Assembly: GCA_030549175.1 (NCBI GenBank) | Contig: JAUKUA010000006.1 | Location: 744,001-808,000 of the forward strand | Direction: 5' to 3' | From: Lasiosphaeris hirsuta | Taxonomy: Eukaryota; Ascomycota; Sordariomycetes; Sordariales; Lasiosphaeriaceae | DNA: 64,000 nt | Shown here: positions 36,986 through 48,900 of the stretch, piece by piece | Numbering within the stretch: position 1 is the stretch's first letter | Layout: each line of letters opens with the position of its first letter | Notes under the pieces: model-generated | The model's input: only the letters and a program-made list of their open reading frames with translations | Database searches by the model: none | Told to the model about the DNA's origin: nothing | Program-made: the position numbers and the translations under genes

Positions 36986-38041
36986 CTTGTTGACTTTCTG
37001 GGGTTGCGTTGGGCTTAGGATAGGGCAAGCAGGGGGGCCACAACCCTAAGCCTAACCCTAAGTCACGAAAGTGTCGGATGGAATAATACTGAGAACACTA
37101 TTAGGCTCTTGGGCAACTCAGAACAGCAGACAGCAGTTTGCTGTTTGCTTCCCCCCGCAGAGTATTTCGGCAGATTTCCTCAGTACCGGTGTCTTTTGTC
37201 TTGGGTGGTAGAGGTTTGTATTGGGGCAAACGCGTCTTGATGGGTCCCAAAAAGCGTGGTTCGGGCAGTTGCGACAGGTGTAGAAAGCCGAATAAAATCG
37301 AGAAAAATGGACATGCAGCCGAAATCGGATGATAACCGGTTTTAGTTGTAAGACTGTCATTTATACCGTCGGGAGTCGGCGAGGCGAGAATGCGGCTGTT
37401 ACATGATATCGCATGGGACGCATACGGTGACGCTGGGCAGGTGCGTGATGGGTTCGCGTGACGCGGGGCTGTTCAGTCGCGCTCTCACGAGGCAAATGGA
37501 AACGGCGGCGCTCGCTTAATTGCGTAAGCGGGGGGTGGTGCCGCGGGGGCACCTGGCGACTCCTGCTGGCTGCTGGCTGCTGTTGCCCTTTCTGCCCTGT
37601 CCCCTGCGTTTGGGGGCTGTCGTGGTCCCAGGCAGCTGGGACAGCAATTTGTTCCGCCTCGTTGTTCCTTGCTCATCGTCTGTCGGCGTCCAACTCAGGG
37701 CGGGATCGAAATCTATCTCGCTTTGCGGTTTTGCAAGCTTGCGAATTTGGCTCTTGGGGCACAAATTCAACTCACCAGCTTCCTGCTGCCTGTGCGAAGA
37801 GGATATAAACTGAAACTTGTCCGCTTCGTCCTCGCACTCGTTGACGTGAGGCTTGGCTACTGCCAAGACTCGCATCGCATCTCAGGAAGTCGCAACGGCT
37901 TCTTAGCTCGCGCGGTCCGCGATCCTCTCTAGGCCACATCTGTTTTGTTTCCTCTCGCTTTCCCGTTGCTATCAGCCCCGACAACAACCAAGATAGACAG
38001 ACGATGGTTTGCGCGACCCTCGGGGAAGGGAATTTGTTACA
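36986..38041. other. Divergent upstream region between rap1 and swf1
   Basis: Holds the telomere-like repeat listed at 37041-37062 and no supportable gene. It is the probable promoter region for both flanking genes. Confidence 0.5.
37041..37062 (-). promoter_or_regulatory. Telomere-like repeats (telobox) upstream of rap1
   Basis: On the rap1 coding strand this reads CTTAGGGTTAGGCTTAGGG followed by TTG: three TTAGGG-type units, the middle one TTAGGC. It lies 56-77 bases before the rap1 start codon. TTAGGG is the usual telomere repeat in Sordariomycetes and the core site for Myb-telobox factors such as Tbf1. A regulatory role is inferred from position only. Confidence 0.6.
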
Positions 38042-39428
38042 ATGGGCATCATCGCCACCATCGCGCTTGTCATACTGGGCATCTCCTTTATGACATTTGT
38101 AACTTTCTTTGGGAGGCTACCAGTTCTGAGGCGCACCCCGATTGCCTGGCTCCGTAAGCAACACACCTACGATGAACTAAGACCAAGGGCTGTGCTAACG
38201 TAGGGGCAGACCGCTTGATATGGGTGTACCTGCCCAACGGCGTCTTAGGACTTGACCAGCGGCTCACCTCCGGGAAGGTGACCACGTCGTGCACGAGGTT
38301 CGGGAAGTTTATCATGTACGACAGGCACCCGACAGTCCTAGTAAGCCTTCCACTCCCCCCATTCGGGATGTCCCGGGCCAAGGCACCGGATCAAGACTGA
38401 CATCCTTACAGATATTCTTCTTCCTGCTCCTCTCCGTCGGCGAGATCCTGTATCTCCCCACGGCCTGGCCCCAGCTCGGCGGCCTGCAGAAGACAACGGG
38501 CACCATCTCCATGGTGCTGCCATACGTCTTCCTGTACCTAGCGTCCTTCAGCGACCCGGGCGTGATCACGCCCGCTAACCACGCGCGCGAGATGTCGCGC
38601 TACCCCTTTGACTTCACCCTCTTCCACCCGGGCGCCGAGTGCCGCACGTGCGCCCTCCTCAAGCCGGCGCGCTCCAAGCACTGCAGCGTGTGCAAGCGCT
38701 GCGTCAGCAAACTCGACCACCACTGCATCTTCATCAACAACTGCGTCGGCGTCGGCAACCACCACTGGTTCATCCTGCTGCTCCTCTCCACCGCCGTCCT
38801 GACCCTCTACGGCGGCGTCCTCGGGATCCACCTCATGACGGCCAAGATGCGCGCCCGGTATCCCTACTGGAACCTGCTGCCGTGGAATGCCTACGGCGGA
38901 AAGGGCATCGAGTTCAAGCCGTGGCTCATCATCTGGAGCTGGGGGCTGCAGGACGGCGTCGCCATGGGCGCCGTCACGCTGCTGACGCTGCTCACCACGC
39001 CCCTCGTGTGGGGCCTGCTGGCCTACCACATCTGGCTCATTTACTGCGGCACGACGACCAACGAGTCGATGAAGTGGGGTGACTGGCAGGCCGAGATGAG
39101 TGATGGCTTTGCGTTCAAGCGGCGCATGCCGGCCGACCGCCCCAAGAACCTGCGCATCGAGCCCCGGTGGACGAGGTGGCCGGTTGAGACGGAGCAGATT
39201 CTCGTGAGGACCGACGACGGAAAGCCGCCCCGTTCAGACCTGGTGATTCCCGGTGTTGGAGAGTGGGAGCCTGCGTGGAGGTTGAAGGATATCGAGAACC
39301 TGTATGACTTGGGGTTCTGGGACAACCTGACCGACGTTTTCTTCCCAAACTACACGTTCCGGGATCCCCAGATGCCTGTGGTGGAGGGCAGGGCCCGGAA
39401 GAAGAGGCGAAGAAGGGCGCCAAGGTGA
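38042..39428 (+). CDS. swf1: Palmitoyltransferase SWF1 (DHHC family)
   Basis: An ER or Golgi membrane enzyme that S-acylates Cys residues next to membrane segments, for example on SNAREs (family knowledge). Three exons: 38042-38153, 38210-38340, 38412-39428; 419 residues. A membrane helix at the N-terminus and a hydrophobic pair (IFFFLLLSVGEILYL, VLPYVFLYLASF) precede the catalytic Cys-rich domain: ECRTCALLKPARSKHC, then CVSKLDHHCIFINNCVGVGN with the DHHC motif intact. Two more membrane helices follow, with a TTNESMKWGD block (TTxE type) after them. The basic tail ends RKKRRRRAPR. The conserved early block HRLIWVYLPNGV supports the first splice. Confidence 0.9.
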
Positions 39429-39626
39429 TGACTCAATCTGGTATAGAACATGTAGTGATACTATGTCAAGGTGTTATCCCAGTGTAAATAAAGCATTGGG
39501 TCGTTGATACAAACATGATTTTAATAACTGCTGCGGTGCTGAGATGGCATCGATATAGGGGTATCAAGTCTAATGTATCCTCATGCTCTACACATTTACA
39601 CCAATATACAAAAGCACCACTTTCCT

Positions 39627-40868
39627 CTAGAACGTCGGTCTACCCAAGCTTGCCTGCTTTGGAGGCTGGGACACAACCGATGCCCACTGGATCTGATCAA
39701 AGGGCACGATCTTGGGCACGGCCGCCTTCTTCTCCTCGCTCACGACAGGCGCAATCATCCGCTCTTCCTCGACCAGCCCAGCCATCTTGCAGATGGCCCA
39801 CCTGGCGCCCTCGACACCCAGCCCACCGCTCTTCTTGGGGTCGCCGGCGCCCGTGACCCAGATTTCGGGCTGCCACCCCGTCCCCTCTTGCCATTCCAGA
39901 CTGGCTCCCTGAATCTTCCTCAGCTCCTCCCACACCTTGAGACAGGCCTTATCCAGCCCGCCCTGCTCGTACCCCACCTTATCAGCCTTGGTCAGGACGA
40001 TCGACGTCTTGACACGCGCATTCCGCAGCATGCTCATCGCCATGCGGTCCCCATCCTTCACGCCCGCCACGGCATCGATCAAGATGACGGCGCCCTTCAA
40101 CATCTCCCTCCGCGCCAAGAACTTCTGAATCTCCACGCCCCACGCCTCCTGCGAGTTGAGCCCGTAGCCGGGCATGTCCACGACCACGAGCCTGTGCGCG
40201 GGCGGTGCCTCCCGGAGGCGCTTCCTTTCGGCGCGCTTCTCACTGCGCGAGTTCATGCCACCGCACTTAAACGAGGGCGCCTTCTCCAGCGGCGCGTACT
40301 CGCCGGGGCGCGGCGCCGGCCCAAACCCGTACCCGTTCATCGTCTTGGTGCAGCCGGCCTTGCTCGAGGTCAGCGCCAGGCCGGCGCGGCGCGCGCCCAG
40401 CCCGTGCGTCTTGCCCGCCGCCGCCGTCGCCGTGCCCGCCAGCGCATTGAGCAGCGTCGACTTGCCTACGTTGGACCGGCCCAGCAGGCACACCTCGGGC
40501 GTGCGCGTATTGAGCGGCAGGTTGAGGAAGCGCGGCGCCGCGAAGAGGAAGGCTGGCGGGAGCCCCGTGAAGAGCGTCGTCGTGGTCGCGAGCGACGACG
40601 GCGTGGGCGGCGGAGCCGGCAGCGCCGCTTGGTTCGGGTTGTTGGAGGGGGTCGGGAGGAAGGAGAGTGCTGGGAGCGGGGGCGGAGGCGGCTTCTTGGA
40701 GGGGGGCAGTGGTGTGAACTCGGTGACGTCCGGGGGCGGTTCGGGGTGGTAGAAGGTGGTGGAGAGGTGTTGACGGCGTGGGAGGAAGGCGGATTCTCGG
40801 ATAAGCAGACATCGCAGGGTTGGGGGCATGGCCAGAAGGCTGGTGATGTGTTTCCTTGCCGCCGCCAT
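39627..40868 (-). CDS. mrx8: Mitochondrial EngB/YihA-type GTPase, MRX8-like
   Basis: A TrmE-Era-EngA-EngB GTPase linked to mitochondrial ribosome function in yeast (Mrx8). Single exon, 413 residues. The N-terminal 100 residues are basic, then Pro-rich, as in an import sequence plus linker. The GTPase has G1 CLLGRSNVGKSTLLNAL, G2-region SSKAGCTKTMN, G3 VVVDMPGYG and G4 IVLTKADK. An insertion of about 45 residues sits between G2 and G3. A long frame on the opposite strand across this gene is its GC-rich shadow. Divergent from FMC1 across 238 bases. Confidence 0.9.
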   Translation of the reverse strand: MAAARKHITSLLAMPPTLRCLLIRESAFLPRRQHLSTTFYHPEPPPDVTEFTPLPPSKKPPPPPLPALSFLPTPSNNPNQAALPAPPPTPSSLATTTTLFTGLPPAFLFAAPRFLNLPLNTRTPEVCLLGRSNVGKSTLLNALAGTATAAAGKTHGLGARRAGLALTSSKAGCTKTMNGYGFGPAPRPGEYAPLEKAPSFKCGGMNSRSEKRAERKRLREAPPAHRLVVVDMPGYGLNSQEAWGVEIQKFLARREMLKGAVILIDAVAGVKDGDRMAMSMLRNARVKTSIVLTKADKVGYEQGGLDKACLKVWEELRKIQGASLEWQEGTGWQPEIWVTGAGDPKKSGGLGVEGARWAICKMAGLVEEERMIAPVVSEEKKAAVPKIVPFDQIQWASVVSQPPKQASLGRPTF

Positions 40869-41062
40869 TTCGGCGTTGGTGTGGATGTGTTGCTGGGAGC
40901 TGCGGCGCGTGAACAGGGTGCTGAAAAGTGATGGTGTGTGTTGAATTTGTGACTTCTAAAAAAAAAAATTACAGATTCATTCTCAAAGCCCGCTGCCAGC
41001 CGACGGCAGGGCTCGCCGGGGCCTTGGCTCCTACCAGAGGCAATTGCGCTAGCACCATCTCC

Positions 41063-41073
41063 AGGGTTAGGGT
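41063..41073 (+). promoter_or_regulatory. Telobox-like AGGGTTAGGGT before FMC1
   Basis: One and a half TTAGGG-like units lie 34 bases before the FMC1 start codon, in the 238-base spacer shared with MRX8. A CCAAT sits just after it (41074 region, GTCCAATCC). The role is inferred from position. Confidence 0.4.
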
Positions 41074-41106
41074 CCAATCCACAACTTTCCCATTGCCTGA
41101 TTCACG

Positions 41107-41487
41107 ATGTCGAATTTTCCCACCACCACCACTACCACCACCAACCAACCGCCAAAAATGACCACCCCGGCCTCCCTCCGGTCCCTCTACCGCTCTCTGC
41201 TGCGCGAGCTGCCGGCGCGGCCTATCCTCGCGACGCCGCGGCCGCCGCTGCACCAGCGGCTCCACGACAACTTCATCACGACGGCCATCGCGCTCCCCAA
41301 CGCCGACCTCGCCGCGGCGCAGGCGGCCCAGCTGGTCCATTACCTGCGCGCGCAGCGCCAGTACACGACGTTGATTGAGCGGTACAACCCGGGCATGGGC
41401 ATGGACGAGGAGGAGCGCGTGCGGCTGTCGGCGCGGCGGGTCGGCATGGACATGCCGGCCGAGTACGACCAGGGCGACAAAGAGTAG
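41107..41487 (+). CDS. fmc1: ATP synthase assembly factor FMC1
   Basis: A small mitochondrial matrix protein that helps Atp12 build the F1 part of ATP synthase. Single exon; 126 residues from the first ATG, 109 from the second at 41158 (MTTPASLRSLYRSLLREL). The first gives a Thr-rich lead (SNFPTTTTTTT), so the second may be the real start. It has an LYR-type helix (SLYRSLLRELP), then NFITTAIALPNADL, AQLVHYLRAQRQYTTLIERYNPG and MDEEERVRLSARRVGMDMP, the characteristic FMC1 C-terminal block. It shares a short promoter with the mitochondrial GTPase gene on its left. Confidence 0.85.
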   Translation: MSNFPTTTTTTTNQPPKMTTPASLRSLYRSLLRELPARPILATPRPPLHQRLHDNFITTAIALPNADLAAAQAAQLVHYLRAQRQYTTLIERYNPGMGMDEEERVRLSARRVGMDMPAEYDQGDKE

Positions 41488-42274
41488 GTGTGGATACTGC
41501 GTCCGCGGGGAACTGTACTATATCATTAGATTAGTGTGTTTTGAGGCGTCGGGAGGATTGCGGCGTTTGGTGAGCTGGGGTTGGGTGAGGTTTCTGGTGC
41601 TTATTGTATTGCTGATGGTATGTTCATCTCCTATTGGAAAAGCTTGAACACAGTTGAGCTTATCCAGTCATGCAGAGACCAAACGGCATACCACCACCAC
41701 ATCGAGAGCATCGGTGCAGATATTCAACTTGGGCATCACACAATTCCCAAATAATCAGCACGGATACTTGTCATCTTGTTCATTGTCCGAACTCTCTATC
41801 TAGAGACATAAACCAGGAACCAAAGCTCAAATCAACCATGTCTGGGATCTTTAGTATCGACTCGAAGTGACATCAATGAACCCAGCCCTGCCATGCATGA
41901 CAAGGCGTTCCGCTTCTACCCATTGCCCTATTCCAGCAGGGGCATACAACAGCATCTGTGCTACGCCTGTCCATCCATCTCTCGTGTGTTCCACATGTGT
42001 GATATGTATATATATATATAAGCAGGGGGGGTATCAACAAGCCATAACTTCAACTCAACGCTTGCTTCCCTTGCATGTTCTCCAAGAAGTACCGACCAGG
42101 CCTGCGCCTTCAAGCATCTCCTCCGTTTCTGGGGTGTGAAGAAAAGAGATATGTAAGGAGAAACAAAAAGCTCCACGCTCGAGGAGATGAACCAAAGTGA
42201 AGGTAAAAGGCCCCAGATCCCTCCCAAAAACTCCCATCTTTTTAAATTCCCCAAAGCACTTCATCTCATTCGGA
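41488..42274. other. Spacer, no supportable gene
   Basis: 3' flank between FMC1 and the large unknown gene, which converge. A short TA repeat lies near 42004-42020. Confidence 0.55.
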
Positions 42275-45200
42275 TCAGACACCTCCAACACCCCCCTCCT
42301 CAAAGCTCTCATCCCACCCGCCCGTCTCCAGCAACCACCCGCCCACCCGCTCCTTGACGCTGCCCACCGTCTCCCCCAGCGCGCTGATCCACTGGTCTTG
42401 CACCACCCTGACCTTCTCCTTCAGATCGTCCGTTAGCCTTGACCCCTCCTTGGCCTTCATCTCTTCGACCCGCGCCGCATCCCGTCCATCCAGCTCCATG
42501 GCCTTGGCCTTGGCCAAGACACACGCCTCCTTGACCTCGTGCAGCAGACACAGCAGATTTGTCTGCGACTCGATGAACTGGTACGTGCTCTTCTCGGCGT
42601 GCAGCAGCATGCTAAAGAGGTACTGCAGCGGGTGGTCGACATAGCTGGGGTTCTCGACCAGCTCGCTGTTCGGGATCTGGATCCGGAAGCCCTCCATGTC
42701 GCCGGGGATCTTGTCGAGCAGGCGCTTCAGCGGCGGCGCAATATCCCAGAAGGCGCTGAGCTGCACCTCGACGCCGCGGACGACGGTCTCCTCGACTACG
42801 TCGCGGAACTCCTGCGTGCGACGCAACACCTCCTCAGCATAAGCGAGCGCGCGCTTGGCCCCATCGGCCTCGAAGAATGCCCGCGCCGACTCGACCTTGT
42901 CCTCCTGCCCGGCGAGACGGTATGGCACCAGGACCACGTCACGATAGCGGTCGTTGCGGTCTGTGAGCAGATCGTACAAGGCGCGGTGCAGCGTCTCGCG
43001 CGCCTCAAAGATCCACTTGAGCAGGGTTAGCTTCTCGAGCAGCTCGGGCAGCTCGTCGCCCTCCTCCTGCGGCAGATTGGGATTCGACCCATGCGTCTCG
43101 TTGAATAGCTGGCCGCGTAGCCCGTCAAACAGCTCGGTCGCGCGCGCGATGCGGCCCTGCAGGATCTCATTGAGTGGCATGACGACGGCCGCCTGAAACT
43201 CCTCAAAGTCCTTCTTCTCGAGCGCCTTGACGTGCTCGTGGGCCTCCGTCTTGGCTTCCGCCTCGATCGCTGCCGCCTCGGCGTAACCAATGCTGCCCGA
43301 CGAAATCTGCTGATGCAAGTTGGCGCGCATCTCTTGCCGCCGCTGCTTTGCCGACTCAGCTGCCTCGGTACGCACCTTGGCGCTGCCCTGCCTAAAGCGT
43401 TCGCGGATCGCGTCAATCTCGGTCATGTCGCTGACGGTGCGAACGCCGACACGCGTCTGGGTTAGTTCTGGGTGGTTGTTATTTACGGCGGGGTGGTGAC
43501 GCGGGTACGGCGGCGGTAGTGTCACCAGCCGCGAGACGTCGAGGTGAGCAGGGTTAGGGGTAGTCGGTGTGGGTGTTGACACCGACGCCAGAGAGTTCCG
43601 GTAGAGCGGTTGCGGTGTGCCGCCGCCATTTGAGTCTTGGTCATGCCACCCTGTCTTCTCGGGGGGGTACTCGTTACCCGATTCGTGGTTGCTGGGGCCG
43701 GCACCGGGCGACGAGTGCGGTTCATCTGCCCACTGTAGAGCCTCACGAGCTTCCTTGGGGACGCCCATGTACTTGGACTCCCTCTTTGATCTTTCCATCT
43801 TGGATGAGGGAGCCTCATTGGAGTCGGCCTCCCACCATCGACTTGCCGGCCGCCCCCGGGAGTCTTCCTCGTCAATGACATCGCTGATGCTCATGCTGAG
43901 AATAGGCGATAGGGAGGGCATGTAATTGTTGGTTGGCCAGTTTCCGTTTGATGGTCCAACTGTGGGCGACGACACCTGTACTGAAGATGACGGGGCTGAG
44001 GCAGCTGACGGGGTGTTGGCGTTGTTATGACTATTCCCGCCAAAGGCCGAGCCGGCCGATTCCCGGTGCGACCTGGGCTCGGACGACTGGGGCGTCAGCT
44101 CTACCGTTCCGCTCGTGGCCGAGTTTGTGGACTCTCGCCTTGCGGTCGGCATGGGCCGGAATAGATCGCGGGTCAGGTCAAGGACCTCAGATCCCATCGC
44201 CCCGATGGCCGCCCCGTACCGCTCCCTTCGTATCCTTGATTCACCGACAAAGAACTCGGCAAACAAGCGGACCCGTTCGGCATCACTAGATGCCGAAGCT
44301 TCTTTGTACGCGTACGCCTTGAACCGCTCAATAGTAGCACGAGCGAACTGCTCAGTGCTCTGGGTGATGACGGCTTGCCTCGTCAGAGGGCGCGTCGGCG
44401 AGTTCGGCGCACCAGAAGATGACCGGCTCCCCGTCGGCGGTGTCGGTAGCGCCCTCGGTGCGATCGAGTGGTGGGCCTCGGGCTGTTTCTCTTTGCTCCG
44501 GGGCGAGAGTCTCGTCGGTGTTACTTGGCCTGACGAGATCTGCGCGGAGCCCGTAGCCCGCGGCGTCGAGCCTCTCGACTCATGCGTGCCCTCTGACTCC
44601 CCTGTCTTGGGACCCTCAGATGTCCTCCCTGTCCGGGGTGTTCCCCTGTTGATGGTTAACCGCCGCTGCAATCCTGTCGGGCCGGGTATTACAATGTCGG
44701 AGAGTGCCTGTGCCTCGGGGGACAGATCGACCGAGTCCCGAACGCCCTCGCCCCTTGTTTTGCTCTCGCTTCGCCGCTCACGGAGTGTCTTCTCCCCTCT
44801 TACAGCGTGATGCCTCGCTAATGCACCCGCCGAGCTCGAAGAAGACACGGACGCAGCCGAGTCCGGATGCGCATCAGAGCTCCCAATACTTGATACCTCG
44901 GCAGTGTGAGCCGCCCCATCATTCGGCGACCCTGGCTGCTCTTGCTGGGAAGCTGGAAGACTATCGCCCTCCTGCCAGTTTGCTGGCGTTGGCGGCACCG
45001 GGCCAAGGGCAGCAATCCCACTGGGCGGTGCCCTGCGCGTTGGGGGCGACACGATAGGGTCACTCGCAGAGGGTATCCGCTGGACACTCTGAGAGCGGGT
45101 GGCCGACGGCGGAGGGCCTGGCGGGGGAGGAGGGACAGGCATCATGGGATCCCATCTGATCTGAGATGAAGAGCGTGACCTTGCTGACGTCGGGGTGGCT

Positions 45201-45963
45201 ATGGCAGGGGTGGAAGCGGCTCTTCGGGCAGCCGGAGCCAAGTTCTGGGAAGCGTCCGAATCATTTCTCTGGGGTATCTGAAGGGTTAGTGGTAGTGGGC
45301 CCCCGTGACTGGGCATGACACGATGCATAATACCGCTCAGCGAGCGAGGCTGCTGTTCTACAGGGGAAATGGTGTTCTGCTCGGCCTCTCGCCTCCTGCC
45401 CAGCGATGGAAGGCCAAACCGTCTGTCACGAGATCCGCCTCTGTTCCCTGGCGGGGGAGGGAAGGCTGTGTTGGCGGGCATTGGGGCATCTGTGATGGCC
45501 CGTTGGAGGGGTGGTGGCGGGGCCCTGGGTGAAGACATGTTCGGTCCATGGCCTGGTTCAAACATCATGCTCATCGGCCGAACACTGCGGGGAGGTGAGT
45601 AGGGCGGGGGAGGCGGCGGTGATGCTTTCGGGACGTCAGCTGCCAATGCCGGTATTGGATACAACAAGACTCACGCTGGGGCTCCTGGAAGGACTGGGTA
45701 GTCTGAAGCTGGTGCACCCGTTCGGGAGGGCCAGCAATGGGCGAGGCTATCCATTCCTGCGGGTTGTACGGCTGGATTGCGCTCACGGGGGTCTGGCCTG
45801 ACGAGAAGGCACCGTGGGAGCCGACAGACATGGCCGACAGCGGGGTGCTGTTGGTGTTGGGGTTGTGGCCATGGTAGACACCCAGCGAAGCTGTCAGGAG
45901 AGGGTTCAAACCGGCGCGGAGGCGCGCTGTCGGGTCTCGCGACGAGCTCATCACAGGCGTCAT
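42275..45963 (-). CDS. Large conserved-looking protein, disordered N-terminus and helical C-terminus, unknown function
   Basis: 1217 residues in two exons, 45963-45675 and 45639-42275. The intron is only 35 bases (GTGAGT to GGCAG), forced by the frame change. The first exon has an orderly start (PTARLRAGLNPLLTAS, VSAIQPYNPQEWIASP). Residues from about 100 to 800 are Ser/Pro-rich and look disordered, with a PPPPPPYSPP stretch. The region FARATIERFKAYAYKE to ALDLTRDLF-like sequence (mid-protein) may be a small helical domain. The last 400 residues are strongly helical and charged: IDAIRERFRQGSAKVR, ALEKKDFEEFQAAVVMPL, LLEKLTLLKWIFEARETLHRAL-like blocks, then DQWISALGETVGSV. I do not recognise a family. 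There is no membrane segment or enzyme motif. Confidence 0.8.
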
Positions 45964-48900
45964 GAGGAAGGCGTCTCAGGTCACTCTGAGCCTAGGGTTC
46001 TCGAGGCCTCGCAGGAAGAGCGATGTCTCGAACCGACACCAGAGACACACCTCGTTGGTTCCTTGGTCACCACTCCATTCACAGTTGACGGCCGTTCGTT
46101 AGATGTGGCGGGGAGGTGAGGCAGCCGTGAGGTCGTCGTCTAAGTGCCAGCGCTCGCCATAACATGAGCAGGACGAGGCGATCTCAGGTGCAGCGAGGTC
46201 GGTCGAGGGCACGGCTGAGGGGGGCGGAGGCAGGTTGCAGCTCGAGTTCAAGCAGACGGGATGGTGCAGAAGATAAAAGAGGGATGGACGGTAAGGGAGG
46301 TGGAAGTACAACAGGCTAGGAGGTCCAGCACCCCGGTCTCTGATCTGTGAGTGGTGCCGGGTGTGTGCCCTGAGGGATGTGGGTAGTACGACTCCCAGTT
46401 CTGGGGAGGACACAGGCCTGCATGGAAAGCGGGAGCCGGCCTCCCGCTTTAAACTGGCCCCAATGGCCGACCCAATCTTGGCGATTGTGAGGGGCCTCGT
46501 CCCAAGACGGGCCCTGTCCAGGTGGGGTCTTGCTCCGAGCTCGACTACAGCAGCAGCACTCGCCGCTGAGCGCCGTACGGAATACCTGCGGCGCCAGGTA
46601 AGGTGTCAACAGCCTGTGGACCAGCACTGTATTCGCAACACCACTGACCAACACAGCAGCTGTCCGCATTTCATGCAGACCATCTCGACTGCTGCAGCTG
46701 TTGCTTCTGCTGCAGCCCGACGAGTCGCGCATCCATGTACGCCCTGAATAAGAATGTTGGCCAAGGCCTCTGGATGGCCGGACGCCGTGGCCACTCAGAT
46801 CGCGGGTGCGAATGCAAAGTCTCAAGCACCGAGGGAGAGCTAGACCTGGTCGGGGCCATTGCGACTCGAGCTGCTGCAAGACACGGCCATGCAGACCGTC
46901 TCACAGGGGGTCCCGCGGCCTTGGGGAAAGCTCGTTTGCTGTGCCTGTGTCCAATCCGCTGCCTCGCTCTGTGACACCGTCTGGCGGATCGCAACAGTCG
47001 CAAAAGTTGCGACAGTCGCGAGACCGTCGCGAGATTGGTCGAGGCGGCGCATACAAGCTATCGCGACTGGACATTGTGCGAGGCCGCTGAGGCGTACAGC
47101 GACGCATCGCTTCACTGCTGTGCTCTCATCAACAAACAGCCCCCGCCAGGCCGTTACGGCCGCTCCCAGGGCATCGACCGCATTGACATCCCCGGCTGGC
47201 ATCTGGTCTTGCTGGCACCCTCGCATCCTGACACCCCGGAGCCTCGCGAACGGAAAAGCAGCAGCAGCAGCAGCAAAATAGAAAGAAAAGGAGGGAACAG
47301 GGCAAAAAAGGAGGGGTAGGTCCAGCAAAAAGGCCATACAGGGCAGCCCGCTGATTCGTCCGTCTCATATGGTGTGCCGGCAAGCTATTTCTGGTGAGGG
47401 CAAAATGCAAACGGTGGACTTTCATTCGTTGGTAGCTGTGCAGTGACCTGTGACCATAGCTGCCGGCGCTTAAGTCCTGTGAGATGTGATTCGGCTGCTC
47501 GTCGACGAAGCTCGACGTGCATTAGCGGAAAGGCCCCGTCAAAATCTTTGCCCACTTTCCTCTGCGCTTTAGTCCTTTTTGGGATTAGTGTCGCGCCGCC
47601 CCTGCTCTCGATTCCGCGCTCATCTTCATGCAAGGTAAATCAGGTAAATCGCCGCTACAAAACATCCCCATCATTCTCGCGGTAAACTCGCAATACTCTG
47701 TCCAGCCTTGGCACCAAGACGAGAATCAGCCGATCCCAGATGCTTCCACTTTGGGCAACTTGAACAACCCCTCCAAACCCTCCAACCACCCCCCCGTGCG
47801 ACCTCTGCGACCGCCTTGGCCGCCATCCCCCCAGGCCGCCCGGAAGGCGACCTTCGGCCAGCGACCTGGCCAGGCAAACCAGCCTCCGTTTCCACCGCTC
47901 TTCCAGTTCACAGCGAAGGAGTAACCTTCACACCACCAATTTGACCGTAGTGCCAATCCTTCGAACGCCTCTTTTCATCCCTCGCCCTGAGACGACGCCG
48001 AGACGAGCCGCACAAGAAACATTGCGGCTGTTCAGACGAAAAGTCCTATCCAAAGGTAAGGAAGGTGGTTAGTAATTTGCCTCATCTGCTGCCCCCACGT
48101 CCCTGTGGATGCCTGACTTCAGTAGTTGAGAGCGGCTCGCTCTGCCCGTCCGCACTGCGAATGGGGCACATAGGGTTGGATCCGGCCCCTGAAGTCAGCG
48201 TTCAACAAAGATGTAACCCAAAAACCAGCCCTCCCTCGCGAGCCCCCGTTCCTAGAGGTCTACCTCAATACCGGCGCACTCCGTGAATACGCCGATCCCA
48301 GTGTTTGCCTACATGCCTACTTGCCTCGCTGCCGGCCAAGTACGTGCACGCAAACTGCTCCCAGCGCGAGATATCAGGTGGTGTATCACCAACGAAGTGG
48401 CACGAAAGACGGTCCCGCGGTTCAGCGCCTGAAAACCAATTACACAGCGGGGTTGTGTCTGCGTGCTTTTAGCTCGTCTCCACATTTACTACGAGACAGC
48501 TTTCCCCGATCTTGTCGTGGACGCTGGCAGGTGGAGACGCAAGCAGAGATATTAATAGGCATTCCCTCTCTCGGCACCGCTCGCTGCCGTGTCGTTGCCG
48601 ATTCGCTGTCAATTTTTCTCTCTGGTTTCTATTCCGCACACGGCCGACGAGAAGCTCGATGTGTCGTTCATATAACGGTTTTAAAGCCTTTGCTTGTTTG
48701 TGCAATTTCAATCGATATTCAGCTTCCAGAAGTTCCAGCTGCTGACTGAAAATATATATCTATTCCCACAAGGAGAACAGGGTAACGGACGGCTCCTGAT
48801 CGTGCTAGCAGTGCACATACCTTACTACGGCTGCCAAAACTCTCCGCCCCGCGCCGAATCCAAGTCTAAGCGCGCCGAAGCGCCAGCAGACAGTACATCT

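Noticed and set aside
39573..40931. Long plus-strand open frame (452 codons) across MRX8
   Set aside because: It is the antisense shadow of a clear EngB GTPase. The composition is Arg/Pro-rich with no motifs.
44115..44810. Plus-strand open frame inside the large unknown gene
   Set aside because: Antisense shadow of a Ser/Pro-rich coding region.
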